The notes: generated from the sequence alone by a model not told the origin. A stretch of DNA of 64,000 bases from Cycas panzhihuaensis (GCA_023213395.1 CM041465.1:44089741-44153740), one strand, 5' to 3'. Counted from the first letter of the stretch, positions 31,930 to 42,508 are shown. A program made the numbers and translations.

Positions 31930-33190
31930 TGGTTTGAGTCTGCTACCATTTACCCGGGTTGGTAGCAGGGGTCCGTCAATTTCTCGAAGTTGCACCGATC
32001 CATTCTCAAAGACTTTCTCTGCAATGTACGGTCCCAACCACCGCATCTTGAGTTTACCAGGGTGCATTTTGAATTTGCTGTCCTAGAGCAGTACTTGATC
32101 AGCTTCTTTAAACTGAGGTTGTCGTAAATGGCAGTTGTGCCATGCTTTTTGCCGCCGCTTCTCCACATTTTGCAACCAGTTTGCCATGTGTCGTTTTTCT
32201 TCCAATTGCACTAAATCTTCCAATCGTTGTTGTAAAGACTGGAGGTCGTCTAATCGACATTGTATAGCAACTCGTAGACTGTATCTCAAATTCTGTTGGA
32301 AGGATGGCTTCTGTGCCATACACAAGCTGGAATGGAGTTTGTCCCGTTGACCTCTTGTATGTCATTCTGAACGCCCATAGCACGGATGGTAATTTCTCGG
32401 CCTAATCAGATCTGCCGATGTCGCATATCTTTTGTAAGCAATTCTCGATTATCTTGTTTGAACTTTCCGCTTTACCATTGGCTCTCGGGTAATATGGAGT
32501 AGATTTCCGATGGCTAATCATAAATGCTGATGTCAGTGTTTCGATAGTTTGATTTAAAATATGAGCGCCTTGGTCACTTACAATCTCCAAGGGGCATCCA
32601 AATCGTGTAATCACCACCTCATACAGAAATCGCACTGTGCTTTTCGCATCGGCTTTCCGTAGTGCTCGCGCTTCTACCCACTTTGTCGTGTAGTCAGTTG
32701 CCACCAGAATGTATCGAGCTTTCGATCTACGCGCGGCTGGTTTGATTGGCGCAACAAAGTCGAGCCCCTATTTCTCGAATGGTGGCAAAGGTAATATGGG
32801 ATGTAAAGGTTGGAAATCCTGTCGATTGGGTTTCCCCACCCACTGGCAATAGTTGCAAGCTTGAATCCACTTCTTGACATCCTCGAACATGGACGGCCAC
32901 CAGAATCCGGACATCAAAATTTTCCGCCATGTGGCCACCCGCTACTCCTTCGTGCGCCTGCGACATGATCTGGTTTATCTCGTGCAGTCGAACACAAAGT
33001 CGTAACACGTCCTCTGGCCCCAATTTGTATAACTCTCCATTGATGAGTTGATATGGCTCCGCTTTTCTGATAAAATTTCTTTTCCCCGTACGATCCAATT
33101 CTGCTGATACCTCTCCGGTCGCTAAGTGTTCTGGTATTCCTTCATACCAGTCCGTTGGAACCGCTTCCACCTTGAGCAGGCGCATCTGGA
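31930..33190 (-). pseudogene. Gypsy G integrase
   Basis: On the minus strand the zinc domain shows H at AHEGVAGGHM and a CX2C at about 32845 in another frame. The core follows with YTTKWVEARALRKADAKSTV, EIVSDQGAHI, YPRANGKAESSNKIIENCLQ and LWAFRMTYKRSTGQTPFQLV. The C-terminal part has KMHPGKLKMRWLGPY in a further frame (about 32030-32080). At least three frameshifts break it. It is a normal Tat-type integrase without a chromodomain. Confidence 0.88.
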
Positions 33191-33500
33191 AAATCGTTTG
33201 GCACCCCCGTGGCTTTTTCTTCGTTTGTTATTCTCGACAACTGATCAGGGATAATATGGGCTTTACCGGGTTTCACAATGATTTTGAAAGAAAATTCCTG
33301 GAACAACATCAACCACCTGCTGATTCGTCCTCGCATAATTGGTTTATTCACCAAATACATCAATGCTTGGTGATCGACGAAAAACAAGAATGGATTTGAT
33401 AATAAATAGTGTCGAAACTTTTGCAATGCGTATACCATGCCGAGTGCTTCCCTCTCTATCGTCGTATAATTTTGCTCGGTTTTTGTGAGTTTTCAACTGG
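33150..33500 (-). pseudogene. Gypsy G RNase H
   Basis: The frame from 33438 carries MVYALQKFRHYLLSNPFLFFVDHQALMYLV and GRISRWLMLFQEF, then KPGKAHIIPDQLSRI, the end of the domain. Just upstream are YFAS, stop, KLTKTEQNYTT. The FFVDHQAL motif is the third acidic block of gypsy RNase H. Confidence 0.9.
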
Positions 33501-34590
33501 CGAAGTAGATTGGATGATCTATCTTGTCGTCACTAGGCTGTGCCAATATGCATCCAATGGCGTATTGCAATGCATCCACATGCACATGAAAAGTCTTCTT
33601 CCAATCTGGGAATCGCAGTATAGGTGCTGCTACGATGGCTTGTTTCAATGTTTCAAACGCTTGTTGCTGTTCTTCTGTCCATGCCCATTCAATATTCTTT
33701 TTCAATAGCTCCTCCAGGGATCCTGATATGTATGCATACCCCCTAATAAACTTTCTATAGTATCCCATTAAACCCAAAAAACCTTTCAGCTATTTTCTCG
33801 TAAGTGGCGTAGGAAAGTGCAGAATGGCAGATACCTTTGCTGAATCTGTCAGCAATCCTTCCTTGCTAACTATATGCCCCAATAAGTTTCCGAAGGGTAC
33901 CAGGAAGGTACACTTTTCTGGATTAAGACAGAGCTTTTTTTCACGACACGTCTGCAACATTTCCCTCAAATTCTCCATGTGATCCTTCATCAGTCCATAC
34001 AATGTTCAGTCGTCTAGGAATACAACAACTTTTTCTCCAATAAATTTTTGAAAGATATTGATTACAATCCGTTGAAATGTAGCTGGTGCATTCGTGAGAC
34101 CGAATGGCATCACTTTATACGCGTATGTTCCCCATTCCGTCACGAATGTGGTTTTTGCCTGATCCTCTGGGGCAATCTGCACTTGATTGTACCCACTGAA
34201 TCCATTGGTGAAGGAGTAAATCTCGTTTCCTCCAACTGCTTCTAGAATATCCTCTGTAAAAGGTAACGGGAATGGATCCTTCTTGGTTACCTTGTTCAAC
34301 TGTCTGTAGTCCACATGCATACCTAATTTTCCCATTCTTCTTGGGAACTACCACTCTGTGGCTCACCCAGTCACTGTAGTCGATTTCATAAATATAGCCC
34401 GCTTCCAACATTTTGTCAAGTTCGGCCTTCACTTTTTCTTTATATTTTGGATTCATCCGGTATGGCTCTGTTTCACCGGTTTCGCATCTTCCACTAAGTC
34501 AATGTGATGCATTCCTATCTCCGAAGGAATGCCTTTTAGGTTCTTATACGACCATGCAAATACGTCACGGAATTCTTCAAATAATTGTTG
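33490..34590 (-). pseudogene. Gypsy G reverse transcriptase
   Basis: From 34590 down: FEEFRDVFAWSYKNLKG, MNPKYKEKVKAELDKML, WVSHRVVVPKKNGKIRY, VDYRQLNKVTKKDPFPLPF, TNGFSGYNQVQIAPEDQAKT and PFGLTNAPATFQR. The catalytic box is FLDD at 34009-34020, followed by an in-frame stop. Then come GHIVSKEGLLTD and FLGLMGYYRKFIRGYA. Two small frameshifts lie near 34310 and 34470. It continues in frame from the Gag-like module, separated by one TAA at 34594 that probably replaces a CAA codon. Confidence 0.93.
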
Positions 34591-34593
34591 GGC

Positions 34594-36513
34594 TTACGCT
34601 ACTGTCTGAGGATCCCAATAATTTCTGATTCGAATGAATTTGGGATTATCCTGACTACCAACATTAATCTCTGTAGTTTTCAACTTAGTTGCACCCACAT
34701 CTTCTGTATTTCCGGTTTTGTGTCCCAGAGCGTCTTCTAGCTTCCTTTCTCCAATATTGAGTTCTGTAAATTCTACAGGGTAATTCATAACTTCTTCTTC
34801 TTCACTATGTGCCGATTCTATCTCTTCTTGGTTTATCAAGTTTTGTTCTAATTTTATACTCATTAATCTAATATGTTTTAGGATCCTATCTATTTCTTTG
34901 TTGTCAGAGGTATGCCTAAAGGTTTTTATGAAGGATTTCCTTAAGTTTCCCCAAGTCACATCTAAACTTTGTTCCTTTCCGAGGAACCAGTCCTTCGCTA
35001 CTCTCCCCAGGGTATGGTAGAAATAGTTGGGCCAATTTTGTTTAGGTATACTTAAAGATATCCATTTTTGTTTACAATTTTGTATGTGTTCCCTAGGATT
35101 TTGACCTACATGGAATACAGGAGTGACTAGTTGTGTTGGATGATCGAACCGAATTCGAAACATCGTTGGTAAATCTTTCCAATTTCTAAGAGTGGCTCGG
35201 TGGGCTAGGGACCAGTACCAAGCTTTTTCCCGTAAGGTTAATACTAAGTCCTGTTGCCATTGGGTTTTATCCCAATTCCCATGTTCCATCCAATATTCAA
35301 CACAATGCGTTAAGTGGGTGGTCCCATACAACTGCTCTCCATAGAATGGTTTAACAAAGTTCCCAATGTAAATTTGATGATCTATTTCTTCTGGGATGAT
35401 GACTCTACTGTCTAGACCAGGATCTCTAGAAGTACTTACCAACGATCCTCCTTCCATTTCCCCGGTTTTGGCGCCAATGGTTGGAAGAGATCTGTGGCTG
35501 GGTGGGTGTACCTCTAAGGAAGAGGAGGAAGGAATATTACTTCCTTCCTCAGGTTGTAATAAGGGGGGGGGTAGGGAATCTACCTTAGGACCCACGCCTG
35601 ATGTAGAAGGGATGTCGGGATTACTATTAGCTACTAAAAAATTAAAAAAATTATTAGGTAAACTAGGGGTTTGTTGGTCTAGGTTGTTGTCATCCCTTAA
35701 TCTATCATTAGTCAGCATATATTCAAAAGAATTTAAATTATTGTTAATGTCTGTAGTTACACATTTAGATAATAAATTACATCTATAAGAAGAAGAGTTT
35801 ACTTCATATGCATCCTGTAGCCAATAATCCACGAACCTCATTCTGTGTTTGTCATCCGAGGAGTTGTATATTTCCCCGAAATAGGTCGGTTCTTCTTGTT
35901 GGTAATTGGTTGATGTGGTGGGCTCTTCTGCCGTATGATAGAGATGTTCTTCCCCAATGGAAGAGAATGTTGTATCGCTCGTGACCGTTGTGCTGGATCC
36001 CTCATCTGGTATCATTTCGATCGAGCTTCTTCCCAGCATCAGCAATACTACTTTGTTCCCGTTGTCTGATAAGGCGAAGGTTACGTTCTTCCAATTTTGG
36101 AGGCATTGCATTTTATATAGCCATGGCCTTCTCAAGAGTGTTGGATAGGGCGTCGCCCCTTTCTCTGTTTCTACAATTGTGAAGTCAATTCTCACCACTA
36201 TCCCTGCCACATCTACCTTGATGTCGGCCAATCTCCCCATAGGTCGTACGAATAGTTCGTTAGCCAATTTTAACGAATAGGTTGCCGCTTCCAACTTCGG
36301 GCTTCCCAGTTTACGCCAGGTCGAAGCTGGTAATACATTTACCGCTGCGCCTCCATCAACGATTACTCTTGGGAATGTTTCTCCCAAGACCGTCATTGTT
36401 ACCATCGGATCCATATCAAATGATGGTATGATTTGCTTCAAACTCTTTGTGATTCCACGTTGTAATACTCCTCCTTTGATCCAATCGATAACTTGGCATA
36501 GGGGAATGGTCAA
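34594..36513 (-). CDS. Gypsy G protease plus second Gag-like module (639-codon open frame)
   Basis: Longest uninterrupted frame in the window. Residues 30-160 are an aspartic protease with VDGGAAVNVLP at 52-62 and RRPWLYKM near 128. Residues 165-380 are a low-complexity linker. Residues 380-550 form a module with two Gag-like blocks, LREKAWYWSLAHRATLRNW (427-445) and GRVAKDWFLGKEQSLDVTW (503-521), each followed by LxxxFxxxF. These match the Retrotrans_gag pattern (LxGxAxxWW...sWxxLxxxFxxxF). The region before RT (residues 560-639) is acidic. Normally nothing Gag-like sits between protease and RT. The upstream frame (36514-36605) is interrupted by a stop, so the chosen Met is probably internal to the original gag-pol frame. 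Confidence 0.85.
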   Translation of the reverse strand: MTIPLCQVIDWIKGGVLQRGITKSLKQIIPSFDMDPMVTMTVLGETFPRVIVDGGAAVNVLPASTWRKLGSPKLEAATYSLKLANELFVRPMGRLADIKVDVAGIVVRIDFTIVETEKGATPYPTLLRRPWLYKMQCLQNWKNVTFALSDNGNKVVLLMLGRSSIEMIPDEGSSTTVTSDTTFSSIGEEHLYHTAEEPTTSTNYQQEEPTYFGEIYNSSDDKHRMRFVDYWLQDAYEVNSSSYRCNLLSKCVTTDINNNLNSFEYMLTNDRLRDDNNLDQQTPSLPNNFFNFLVANSNPDIPSTSGVGPKVDSLPPPLLQPEEGSNIPSSSSLEVHPPSHRSLPTIGAKTGEMEGGSLVSTSRDPGLDSRVIIPEEIDHQIYIGNFVKPFYGEQLYGTTHLTHCVEYWMEHGNWDKTQWQQDLVLTLREKAWYWSLAHRATLRNWKDLPTMFRIRFDHPTQLVTPVFHVGQNPREHIQNCKQKWISLSIPKQNWPNYFYHTLGRVAKDWFLGKEQSLDVTWGNLRKSFIKTFRHTSDNKEIDRILKHIRLMSIKLEQNLINQEEIESAHSEEEEVMNYPVEFTELNIGERKLEDALGHKTGNTEDVGATKLKTTEINVGSQDNPKFIRIRNYWDPQTVA

Positions 36514-36605
36514 TCGTAGTCGCTTGTGAAATTTTCCATTAACAGCAGCATTCTTGGGATGTCTTCTACTGGCAATCCTTTAAAGAGTTCCTCCATTTGC
36601 ACCAT

Positions 36606-37343
36606 TTACGGCTGCACCTTAGGCTCTTCCGGTATATTTTCTTTTTCCTTCTGTTTATTTTTCTGTACATATACGTATTTGGTCTCCGGTTTACCCATTG
36701 GTAATGCATTCTTTTCCAGAACTAGGCCATTCAATACTTGTTTTGTTTTTTTGAATCGATCCATTTCTGTTGGCAGATCCGGATATTCTTCGTTCACTTT
36801 CTCCTTCTGTTTATTTTGGAGTTTGACGTTTTTTGTTTCTGGTATGATCGTCATCAAGTTGGTGGCTTTGGCCTTTCCTTTGAAATCTTCCGTTTTATGG
36901 TCACTTGGACCACAGTTATTACATACCTGACGGCTCAGATTCTTGCTCGTTGGGCATTCTGACTTCCGGTGCCCAAACTGTAGACAGATGAGGCATCTAC
37001 CCATTGGTGGTTTTTTCCTCGAGGGCTCTTGTGTACCCCTCGTTGTGTACACATTTCGAGGTGGGTTGCCTCCCCTTCCCCTACCTCGTCCTCTGAAGGC
37101 CTTTCCCCTGGGATTATAGAAACAATCCTTATCAACATCGCATATATGGCACCATCTGTCCTGTTGGTGCAATGCACTATTTTTTAAGTTCAATTCACAT
37201 TCCTTGGTGGTATGTGAATTCTCTTCACAGATGTGGCACCATTTGGTTATTCTTCCGACATGGTCCTTCTTTTTCGGTGTTTCTTCTTTTTCTCGGTTAT
37301 TTCTGATTTTTAATCTGGCCACTTCTTTCCTTAAAGCTTCCAA
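36606..37343 (-). pseudogene. Gypsy G Gag C-terminus with four zinc knuckles
   Basis: Open frame of 245 codons. Knuckles: CHICEENSHTTKEC (residues 36-49), a second CHIC...C (65-74, shortened), CLICLQFGHRKSEC (117-130) and CNNCGPSDHKTEDF (141-154, last Cys changed). In G2 the second and fourth retain more of the pattern. An RGRGRGRGG run lies between knuckles 2 and 3. The start at 37343 is internal; the protein really continues from the Gag frame above. Nucleic-acid binding is inferred from the family. Confidence 0.9.
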
Positions 37344-37385
37344 CTCCGATTCCTCTTCTGCTACCCCTACCGGCGGAAGGGTCGG

Positions 37386-38592
37386 TTATCTTGATTTTGT
37401 TTCAGGTTCTCTAATCTCATCTTGTAATCTCGATGAGGAATCCTGTCCTCCTGCCTGTGCATCCATTTCCATTTCAAAATCCAACGCTAGATCTTGGGCA
37501 TTCTTAAACGATTTCAATGGATGAGCATGCATCATGGCTCTTAATTTCTCATTCAAACCTCTAACAAAATAGTTTTTCATATTGTGATCCGTTATTGTCT
37601 CGTTAATCATGCTGGCCGCAATGATTTTCATTCTACTAATGTAGGTTAGTACCGACTCTCCCGGCCTTTGTCTGATTTCTCTCAATGCAATTTCCACTGC
37701 TTCATTACTACGAAACTTTTGAAATCTTTCCTCGAATGCTTTCTTAATCTTTGCCCATGGCTCATTCTTGTTCGTTTCTTTATACCAGGCCAAGGGTACT
37801 CCTCTTAACGTACAGGCGAATCTCGCTTTGATTTCATCTTCGTCTGAGATCTTTTTCACATCAATGAGATTCTGAAAGAGATACACATGTTCCGCTGCAT
37901 CTGAAGTGTCGTTAAAAATCAATTTCCCAAAGTCTCTGTAATCATCCATTTTGGGAGATTGCAACGGTGTCCCACCTAGTGGTGATTTTTCCTTTCTCCC
38001 CTCCTTCGGGGATGCACTTGGAGTGCCTACTGCTGTATTATCCTTTCCAAACAGCAGGTTCTTAAATGGAGTTTTGATGTGTATGGGTTCCACTACACCT
38101 GGCACTTGTATAGTTAATGGTGTCACTGTAATATACGATTGATCAGATCCCCTTTCTGACGAATCTTCAAAAAGCTGTCTCGTGAGCTTATTCTCCCAAT
38201 ATGCCGAGGGACCTTCCTCCGCCTTCTTTTCACTGTCACTTGGGTCCTTCGGGCTGTCCTCCACAGGTATACTTCCCTCTTTTAAGGTTTCTTGTTGCTT
38301 TTCATCCACTTTTGGTTTCCCTTCAATCTGGCTAAACAAATCATCTCGATTGGGTGGTGTCAATACCATCCGCTCGCCATTAGTTTCCTCTTCTTGAGGT
38401 GTCTGGCTCCACTTGCCTCGGATCCTTCAACGACTGTCCCTTAGTCTCATTGTTCTGCGAACTTAATCTCCTTGCCCTTCTGAGTTTTGATTCCTTCGAC
38501 CATCTTAATGCCCTTTGTCTGTTGGTCTCCTTTTCCTTGGGTGAAGTATCCTTTTGGGGCTCCTCCGACCTTGAAGGCCTCTTAGGTGGCAT
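37386..38592 (-). pseudogene. Gypsy G Gag N-terminal and capsid region
   Basis: Begins MPPKRPSRSEEPQ at 38592 and shifts frame near 38375. The long open frame 38369-37386 carries DLFSQIEG, then a serine/acidic linker. The Retrotrans_gag region follows, with LRGVPLAWYKETNKNEPW, IKKAFEERFQKF, EIALREIRQRPGESVLTYI and NYFVRGLNEKLRAMM. Capsid protein of the particle. The collinear G2 copy (41492-41911) confirms conservation. Confidence 0.92.
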
Positions 38593-38718
38593 TGGAAGGT
38601 CCCCTGGCTGCCGGTGGCTTAGTTACAGCCCGCCATCATGACGGCAGCCAGGGTCCTCTGCCCTTTACACATTCCTTTCTTTGAAACTCCTAGGCCCTGT
38701 CCCTCCTCAATGGACGTA

Positions 38719-38732
38719 GGCAACGGAACCAA
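38719..38732 (-). promoter_or_regulatory. Expected primer-binding site of G
   Basis: The minus strand next to the 5' LTR reads TTGGTTCCGTTGCC. G2 has TTGGTTCTATTGCC at the same place (40183-40196). It is not the methionine type of the other elements. I could not assign a tRNA. Confidence 0.45.
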
Positions 38733-39567
38733 TGTTGACTTATGAGGTGTCTTATTACACTTATGAGATACCCCCACTCTTGTCAAGGTTACACAGTGCT
38801 ATAGTCTAGTTCAGGATACTGTCAACATGGTTATTCACATACATTCCACATATATTTCAGAGAATTATATCACAATGGTACACAACAATACAGAAATCAA
38901 CACATACTCAGCATTTCATCATCACAACACAAAGAATACACAACTTTCCACGTAACTCTTCCTTTTATTAAGTAATCAGTTTAATTACATAGAGGCTGGA
39001 ATGCATTCCTGTGCATTCTAGTAGCATACATTCCTTCTGTTACACATGCGTACCCCAAATGGTACTTATCATTCAATGCTGCTCCAATCGGGTCATCATA
39101 TGTCTTTGGCTTCCGCACCTTTGCGTACCTTTGATAGTCGGCTCTCACCCTCACCTGGTGGTTCATGCGTACCTCCTTAAGTACTCTTGTTGGTACCTTT
39201 TGGCTGAAGAGTTATGATCGTCATAACCGCATTCTTCACCATAATGCCCTTTCATTAATCACTTAGTTAGGCACTTTAACTAATCTCTTTGGATCCGTGA
39301 CATCCAAATGCGCTTTGGCAGCTTCACAGGCCTTCACTGGTCCCTTTGGGTCGTGTGTACCGCTTCCGTTCGGTTTCGTTCCTTCGCTGGTACGTCTCTG
39401 TCATATGTGCCCGTTCCAGGTACGCACCTGTCATACATATCTAGAATGCTGATTTCTTTGCCGTTTTGCCTCGTGCGTATAGCCGTACGGTCCGTACCTG
39501 CACATCTTAGGTTACCTGACCTACCTCTGGTCTTTCCACAGCCATAGGATCACTTTATACCCCAACA
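38733..39567 (-). repeat. 5' LTR of element G
   Basis: 835 bp, partner of 29013-29839, with a few short differences. It carries many GCGTAC words, for example near 39045, 39122 and 39164. Confidence 0.93.
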
Positions 39568-39572
39568 GACAC

Positions 39573-40182
39573 ACGCACATATGGATAGAAAAGACATTAA
39601 TTAGTGATTGTAATGTTGTGTTAAGTGTAAGGGTATGTTTTGTTATGGAAGGAAATTGTTATGACCATTAGTTGTGACCATTCACCCAAAAGGCACAAGA
39701 GATGGTATTTAATTATACTTTTCTCACCATTATGGCAGTGAGAGCCAAGTAAATGAGTCATGTAATATGTTCTCTAGTGTGAGAGCTGAATTATCCATTC
39801 TAATGTCATTTGATCTAGTGCATAGGAGTAAGCATTCTATGTTGTAATTTGTTTAGGAATATATAGAATGCATATGCAAGGAAGTATTGTGAGTTTTGCT
39901 AGAATATAAACAATGATGCATTCCAGATCTTAAAGTACCTGTGATATTGCTTAATAAAATAAAGAGTTGTGTGGAATTCTGTGTATCGTGCATAATATAA
40001 TGATTGTATGAGGAATGTATGATGACCTATGGACTAGTGTGATGGAATAATGATGATATTTATGATGTTGTATTAAGTGTATGAGTAAGATAGTGATATT
40101 ATGTTAACAAATCTTGACTAGACTAACGACAATGGCCCCTTAACAAGTGTTTATCTCACAAGTGTAGTGAAATAAGAAGTCA
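39573..40182 (+). repeat. 5' LTR of element G2, second part
   Basis: Continues 28715-29012 after removal of G and ends AAGTCAACA at 40182. It carries CATGTAATATGTTCTC and GTGTGAGAGCTGA (39760-39790). The following TTGGTTCTATTGCC and CCATTGAGGAGGGAC match the sequence inside the 5' LTR of G. Confidence 0.75.
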
Positions 40183-40326
40183 ACATTGGTTCTATTGCCT
40201 ATGTCCATTGAGGAGGGACTGGACCAAGGCATTTTCTAAGTGTATTATGTGCGAAGGACAAAGGACCGTGGCTATTGTCGTGATGGCAGGCTCTAACTAA
40301 GCCTCTAACAGCTAAGGACCTTCCAA

Positions 40327-41911
40327 TACCACCAAAGAGGCCTTCGAAGACAAGGGAACCACAAAAGAATACTTCACCTAAGGGATTAGTGGAATCTAGC
40401 AAACAAAGGGCACTACGATGATCAAGAGAATCCAACTTAAGAAGGGCAAAGAGATAAAGCCTTAAGAACAATGAGACTACGGAGCATTCCATTGAGGAAT
40501 CTGAGGCAAGGGGAGCCCAAACACCCCAAAAACAAGAAGTGGCAAGACATGGGGAACAAATGGTACTAACACTTACCCCAATTGGATTGGACATTATCAA
40601 CCTAGAAAAGGAAGAAAATTTACAAGGAAATTTGGAACAAAGTAACATTACAGGTATTGAGGAAAATGCCCTAGGGAAGAAACAAGGTGCAAATGTGGAT
40701 GATACCCTGAAGGACTTAAGTGATCACAAGGAAAAGGCAAAGGAAGGTCCATCGGCATATTGGTAAAATAAGTTAACAAGATAGTTCTTTGAGGAAGCCT
40801 CATGGGGCTGGGTGGATTGGTAAGTTGTGGCGATTACCAAGGCGAGACCCAGGTTCAAAACCCATGAGTGCAAGTCACTTCACAGGGAAATAGTCCGACC
40901 GGCGTCCGCTGCTGCAAAGATAGTAGTCCGACCAAAGTCCGTTGAGTGTGTGCCAGCTGTACGATGGCGGTATGAACTCCAAGCGTAGCCAGTACAAAGG
41001 CGGTACAAAAACCTGGATCCCGGGGGTCCCCCTTACTTCGGAACTTTGTACCAAGGGTGGCTAGAGGTTCTCCTCTAGATATCAAAAAAAAAAAAGGATA
41101 GTTCTTTGAGGACTCGTCGGAAAAGGGATCCGTGCAATCATACCTAATAGTGACACTAGTAACGATTCAAGTACCGAGAATACCTACAACCTTTTAACAA
41201 TCCTCTATTTGGAAAAGGAAGTGCTAACGAGAGCACACTAGGGACACCACTCCAAAATGGAATTGAGAAAGAAAGTGACTCCCCAAAGAAATCAGCCTCA
41301 AAGAAGGAAAAGTCACCATCACTAGGAAGGACACTAGTGAGTTCACCAAGGATAGATGATTCAAGAGAATTTAAGAAATTGATCTTCAATGACACACCGG
41401 ATGATGTAGAACACATGTATCTATTTCAAAATCTAATAGACATGAAAAAATCACTAGTGAGCAAGAAATAAAGCCTAGATTCGCATGTTCCTTGAGAGGA
41501 GTACCATTAGCCTGGTACAAGGAGTTAGACAAAGCAAGGACATGGAAGAATGTTAAGAAATTATTTGAGGAAAGATTTCAAAAGTTTCACAACAATGAGG
41601 TTGTGGAAATTGCGTTAAGGGAGATTAAGCAGAGACCTAGTGAATCTGTGCTAACTTACATCAACCGAATGAAGATAATAGCATCTGACATGACGAAGGG
41701 AATGATAACGAATCACAATAAGAAGAATTACTTCGTCAGAGGGTTGAATGAAAAATTGAGATCTATGATGCAAGCGCATCCCTTAAAAAACTTCAAAAAC
41801 ACACAACAACTAACCTTGGGTTTTGAGGCCAAAATGGATACCCAAACTAGAGGGCATGATTCCTTGTTGCTCAGATTACAAGAAGAGATAAGGGAAATAA
41901 AGCAAAACTAG
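40327..41911 (+). pseudogene. Gypsy G2 Gag N-terminal and capsid region
   Basis: Homology to the G Gag begins at PPKRPSKTREPQKNTSP (about 40328, where the start is ATA). It passes EVARHGEQMVLT, then EKAKEGPSAYW, and is interrupted by the SINE at 40797. It continues from 41097 and becomes open in 41492-41911 with MRGVPLAWYKELDKARTW, EIALREIKQRPSESVLTYI and NYFVRGLNEKLRSMM. The same blocks occur in G (37386-38369). Several stops and frameshifts are present. Confidence 0.88.
40797..41096 (+). mobile_element. tRNA-derived SINE
   Basis: 300 bp flanked by a perfect 16-bp duplication GATAGTTCTTTGAGGA (40781-40796 and 41097-41112). Pol III promoter-like boxes sit near the start: an A-box-like TGGGTGGATTGG (40809-40820) and a B box GGTTCAAAACC (40852-40862). 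It ends in a 12-A tail (41084-41095). Body about 50% GC, unlike the surroundings. It has the hallmarks of a plant SINE and is inserted in the gag region of G2. Confidence 0.88.
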
Positions 41912-42063
41912 TGTAACCAACTCATTTTTTTAGTAGACAAGACAACAAAAGATTTGAAAATTAAAAATATGAGAAGAGAAGTGGCACGATTGAAACAAAA
42001 AAACAAAAAGGAAGAAGAAGAGAGCAAAAGGAAGAAAGGGAAGGAGTTCAAAATAGCAAAATA

Positions 42064-42508
42064 GTGCTACATTTGTGAAGAGGACTCACATTCTAGAAAG
42101 GAATGTGAGTTGAGCCCCAAAAATAGTGCAATGAGGAAACAAGACAAGTGGTGTCACATTTCTGATGTAGACAATCACAACACCAAAGACTATTATTTCA
42201 ACCCAAAGGGAAGGAGCTGCAAAGGCCGAGGAAGAAGAAGAGGAACCGACTTGGCACAACATCTATATGCCACCAAAAGCACATTGGAGTCATCAAAGAA
42301 GAAACCACTAATAGGGAGATATTTGATATGCCTAGAGTTTGGCCATTGGAAGTTAGAATGCCTGGCAGCTAGAGCACATGAACAATGTCGATTCGTATGT
42401 AAAGATTATGGTCCTAGAGACCACAAAACAGAAAATTGCAAAGGGAAAGCAAAAGTGACAAATTTAATTACCATAATTCTGGAAATAAACAAGAATGTTG
42501 AATTTTAA
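42064..42508 (+). pseudogene. Gypsy G2 four zinc-knuckle region
   Basis: Homologues of the G knuckles: CYICEEDSHSRKEC (42064-42105); CHISDVDNHNTKDY (Cys to Ser and Tyr); CLICLEFGHWKLEC; and CKDYGPRDHKTENC (Cys to Tyr). The lost cysteines show decay. The RGRRRG region lies between knuckles 2 and 3 as in G. Confidence 0.88.

Larger units (their letters stand above)
29013..39567 (-). mobile_element. Tat-like Ty3/gypsy retrotransposon G, full length
   Basis: LTRs lie at 29013-29839 and 38733-39567. Both carry TGTTGACTT at the left and CCCCAACA at the right. A perfect 5-bp duplication GACAC flanks them (29008-29012 and 39568-39572). Sense order on the minus strand is gag with four knuckles, protease, Gag-like module, RT, RNase H, integrase, tandem repeats and extra ORF. 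It is about 10.6 kb long and sits inside the 5' LTR of its relative G2, in opposite orientation. Stops and small frameshifts are scattered through it. Confidence 0.95.

Noticed and set aside
29008-39572. Element G as a retrovirus-like agent with envelope gene
   Set aside because: The extra ORF has no signal peptide, hydrophobic fusion segment or membrane anchor in the translated sequence; it has an acidic run and a coiled coil instead.
40855-41085. Minus-strand 76-codon frame
   Set aside because: It lies within the SINE, antisense to it, and has no recognisable motif.
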